Below are positions 10,201 to 10,309 of a stretch of 10,309 nt of DNA, piece after piece (within the stretch, counting starts at the first letter, position 1; every line of letters starts with the position of its first letter). The stretch spans positions 69,977 through 80,285 of the forward strand of contig MU647587.1 in the NCBI GenBank assembly GCA_026770585.1, written 5' to 3'. Position numbers and translations under genes: made by a program. A model generated the notes under the pieces. That model was not told where the DNA came from, ran no database searches, and was given only the letters and a program-made list of their open reading frames with translations. This DNA is from Baffinella frigidus (taxonomy: Eukaryota; Cryptophyceae; Cryptomonadales; Baffinellaceae).

Positions 10201-10296
10201 GCAGGGTGGATAGAGGGTAGGGGGTAAAGGTGGCAGGGTGGATAGGAAAGGGGGTGAGGGTGGTGCAGGGTGGATAGGGTAGGGGGTACGGTAGGA
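10201..10296 (+). repeat. G-rich minisatellite, 3 x 32 bp
   Basis: Units at 10201, 10233 and 10265 each start GCAGGGTGGATAG and continue with AGGGGGT-type sequence. Many G-runs of three to five make G-quadruplex folding plausible. A degenerate partial unit precedes it. Confidence 0.92.
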
Positions 10297-10309
10297 GGGG
10301 GGGGGGGGG
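10297..10309 (+). repeat. poly-G run at the window edge
   Basis: Uninterrupted G to the last base. Its true length is unknown. Confidence 0.9.

Noticed and set aside
1-10309. tRNA, rRNA or transposase genes
   Set aside because: No cloverleaf with conserved B-box context, no rRNA-like stretch and no transposase catalytic motif was found on either strand by eye.

Overview
The window looks like repeat-dense eukaryotic nuclear DNA, most likely from a GC-rich protist or alga. Pointers to this are plant-type telomere-like heptamers (CCCTAAA and variants) scattered through the interior, GT/AG-type exon borders, a candidate coding exon whose third codon positions are almost all G or C, and many small non-coding inverted-repeat elements. 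A dinoflagellate or chromerid-type alga would fit, but no single gene here fixes the lineage. There is no sign of bacterial operons, rRNA, tRNA or CRISPR.

Layout. 1-95 is a (TA)n run. 96-1300 is GC-rich DNA with short duplications, a recurring AAAGTTGACATC motif and several exon-like, lysine/alanine/proline-rich fragments on the + strand; the best is 1095-1235. 1300-3360 is a mosaic of telomere-like heptamer arrays (CCCTAAA, CCCTGAA, CCCGAAA, CCCTCAA/CCCATAA, ACACGAA, CCCCAAA) alternating with short GC-rich exon-like cassettes bounded by AG and GT. The last cassette (3301-3357) ends in a lysine-rich reading frame with a stop. These may be pieces of one split gene with heptamer-filled introns, or amplified and decayed gene fragments. 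The sequence alone does not decide.

3360-8640 is a dense cluster of miniature inverted-repeat elements. The main family is a 106-126 bp near-palindrome with ends CAGGGGTACCTCGCTCATAAGAAA and its complement. Nearly all copies are flanked by TA on both sides, as expected for a Tc1/mariner-type MITE. Eight near-complete copies, several half copies, tandem tails and one copy split by a second MITE family are visible. Other elements include a 92-bp hairpin, a 157-bp element with 25-bp perfect terminal repeats, a 6 x 20-bp minisatellite and a dispersed GAGCCTCGGTCGGACAGGTG motif. No transposase gene is present, so all of these would be non-autonomous. Open frames inside them are by-products of the repeats.

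8670-9010 holds three copies of a roughly 90-bp sequence. The only convincing gene is on the minus strand at 9229-9555: a Gln/Ser/Tyr/Met-rich exon with very strong G/C third positions, a splice-acceptor-like site directly before its first ATG, and a stop followed by a short hairpin. DNA upstream of it (9560-10309) is pyrimidine-rich on the gene's strand and ends in a 3 x 32-bp G-rich tandem repeat and a poly-G run.
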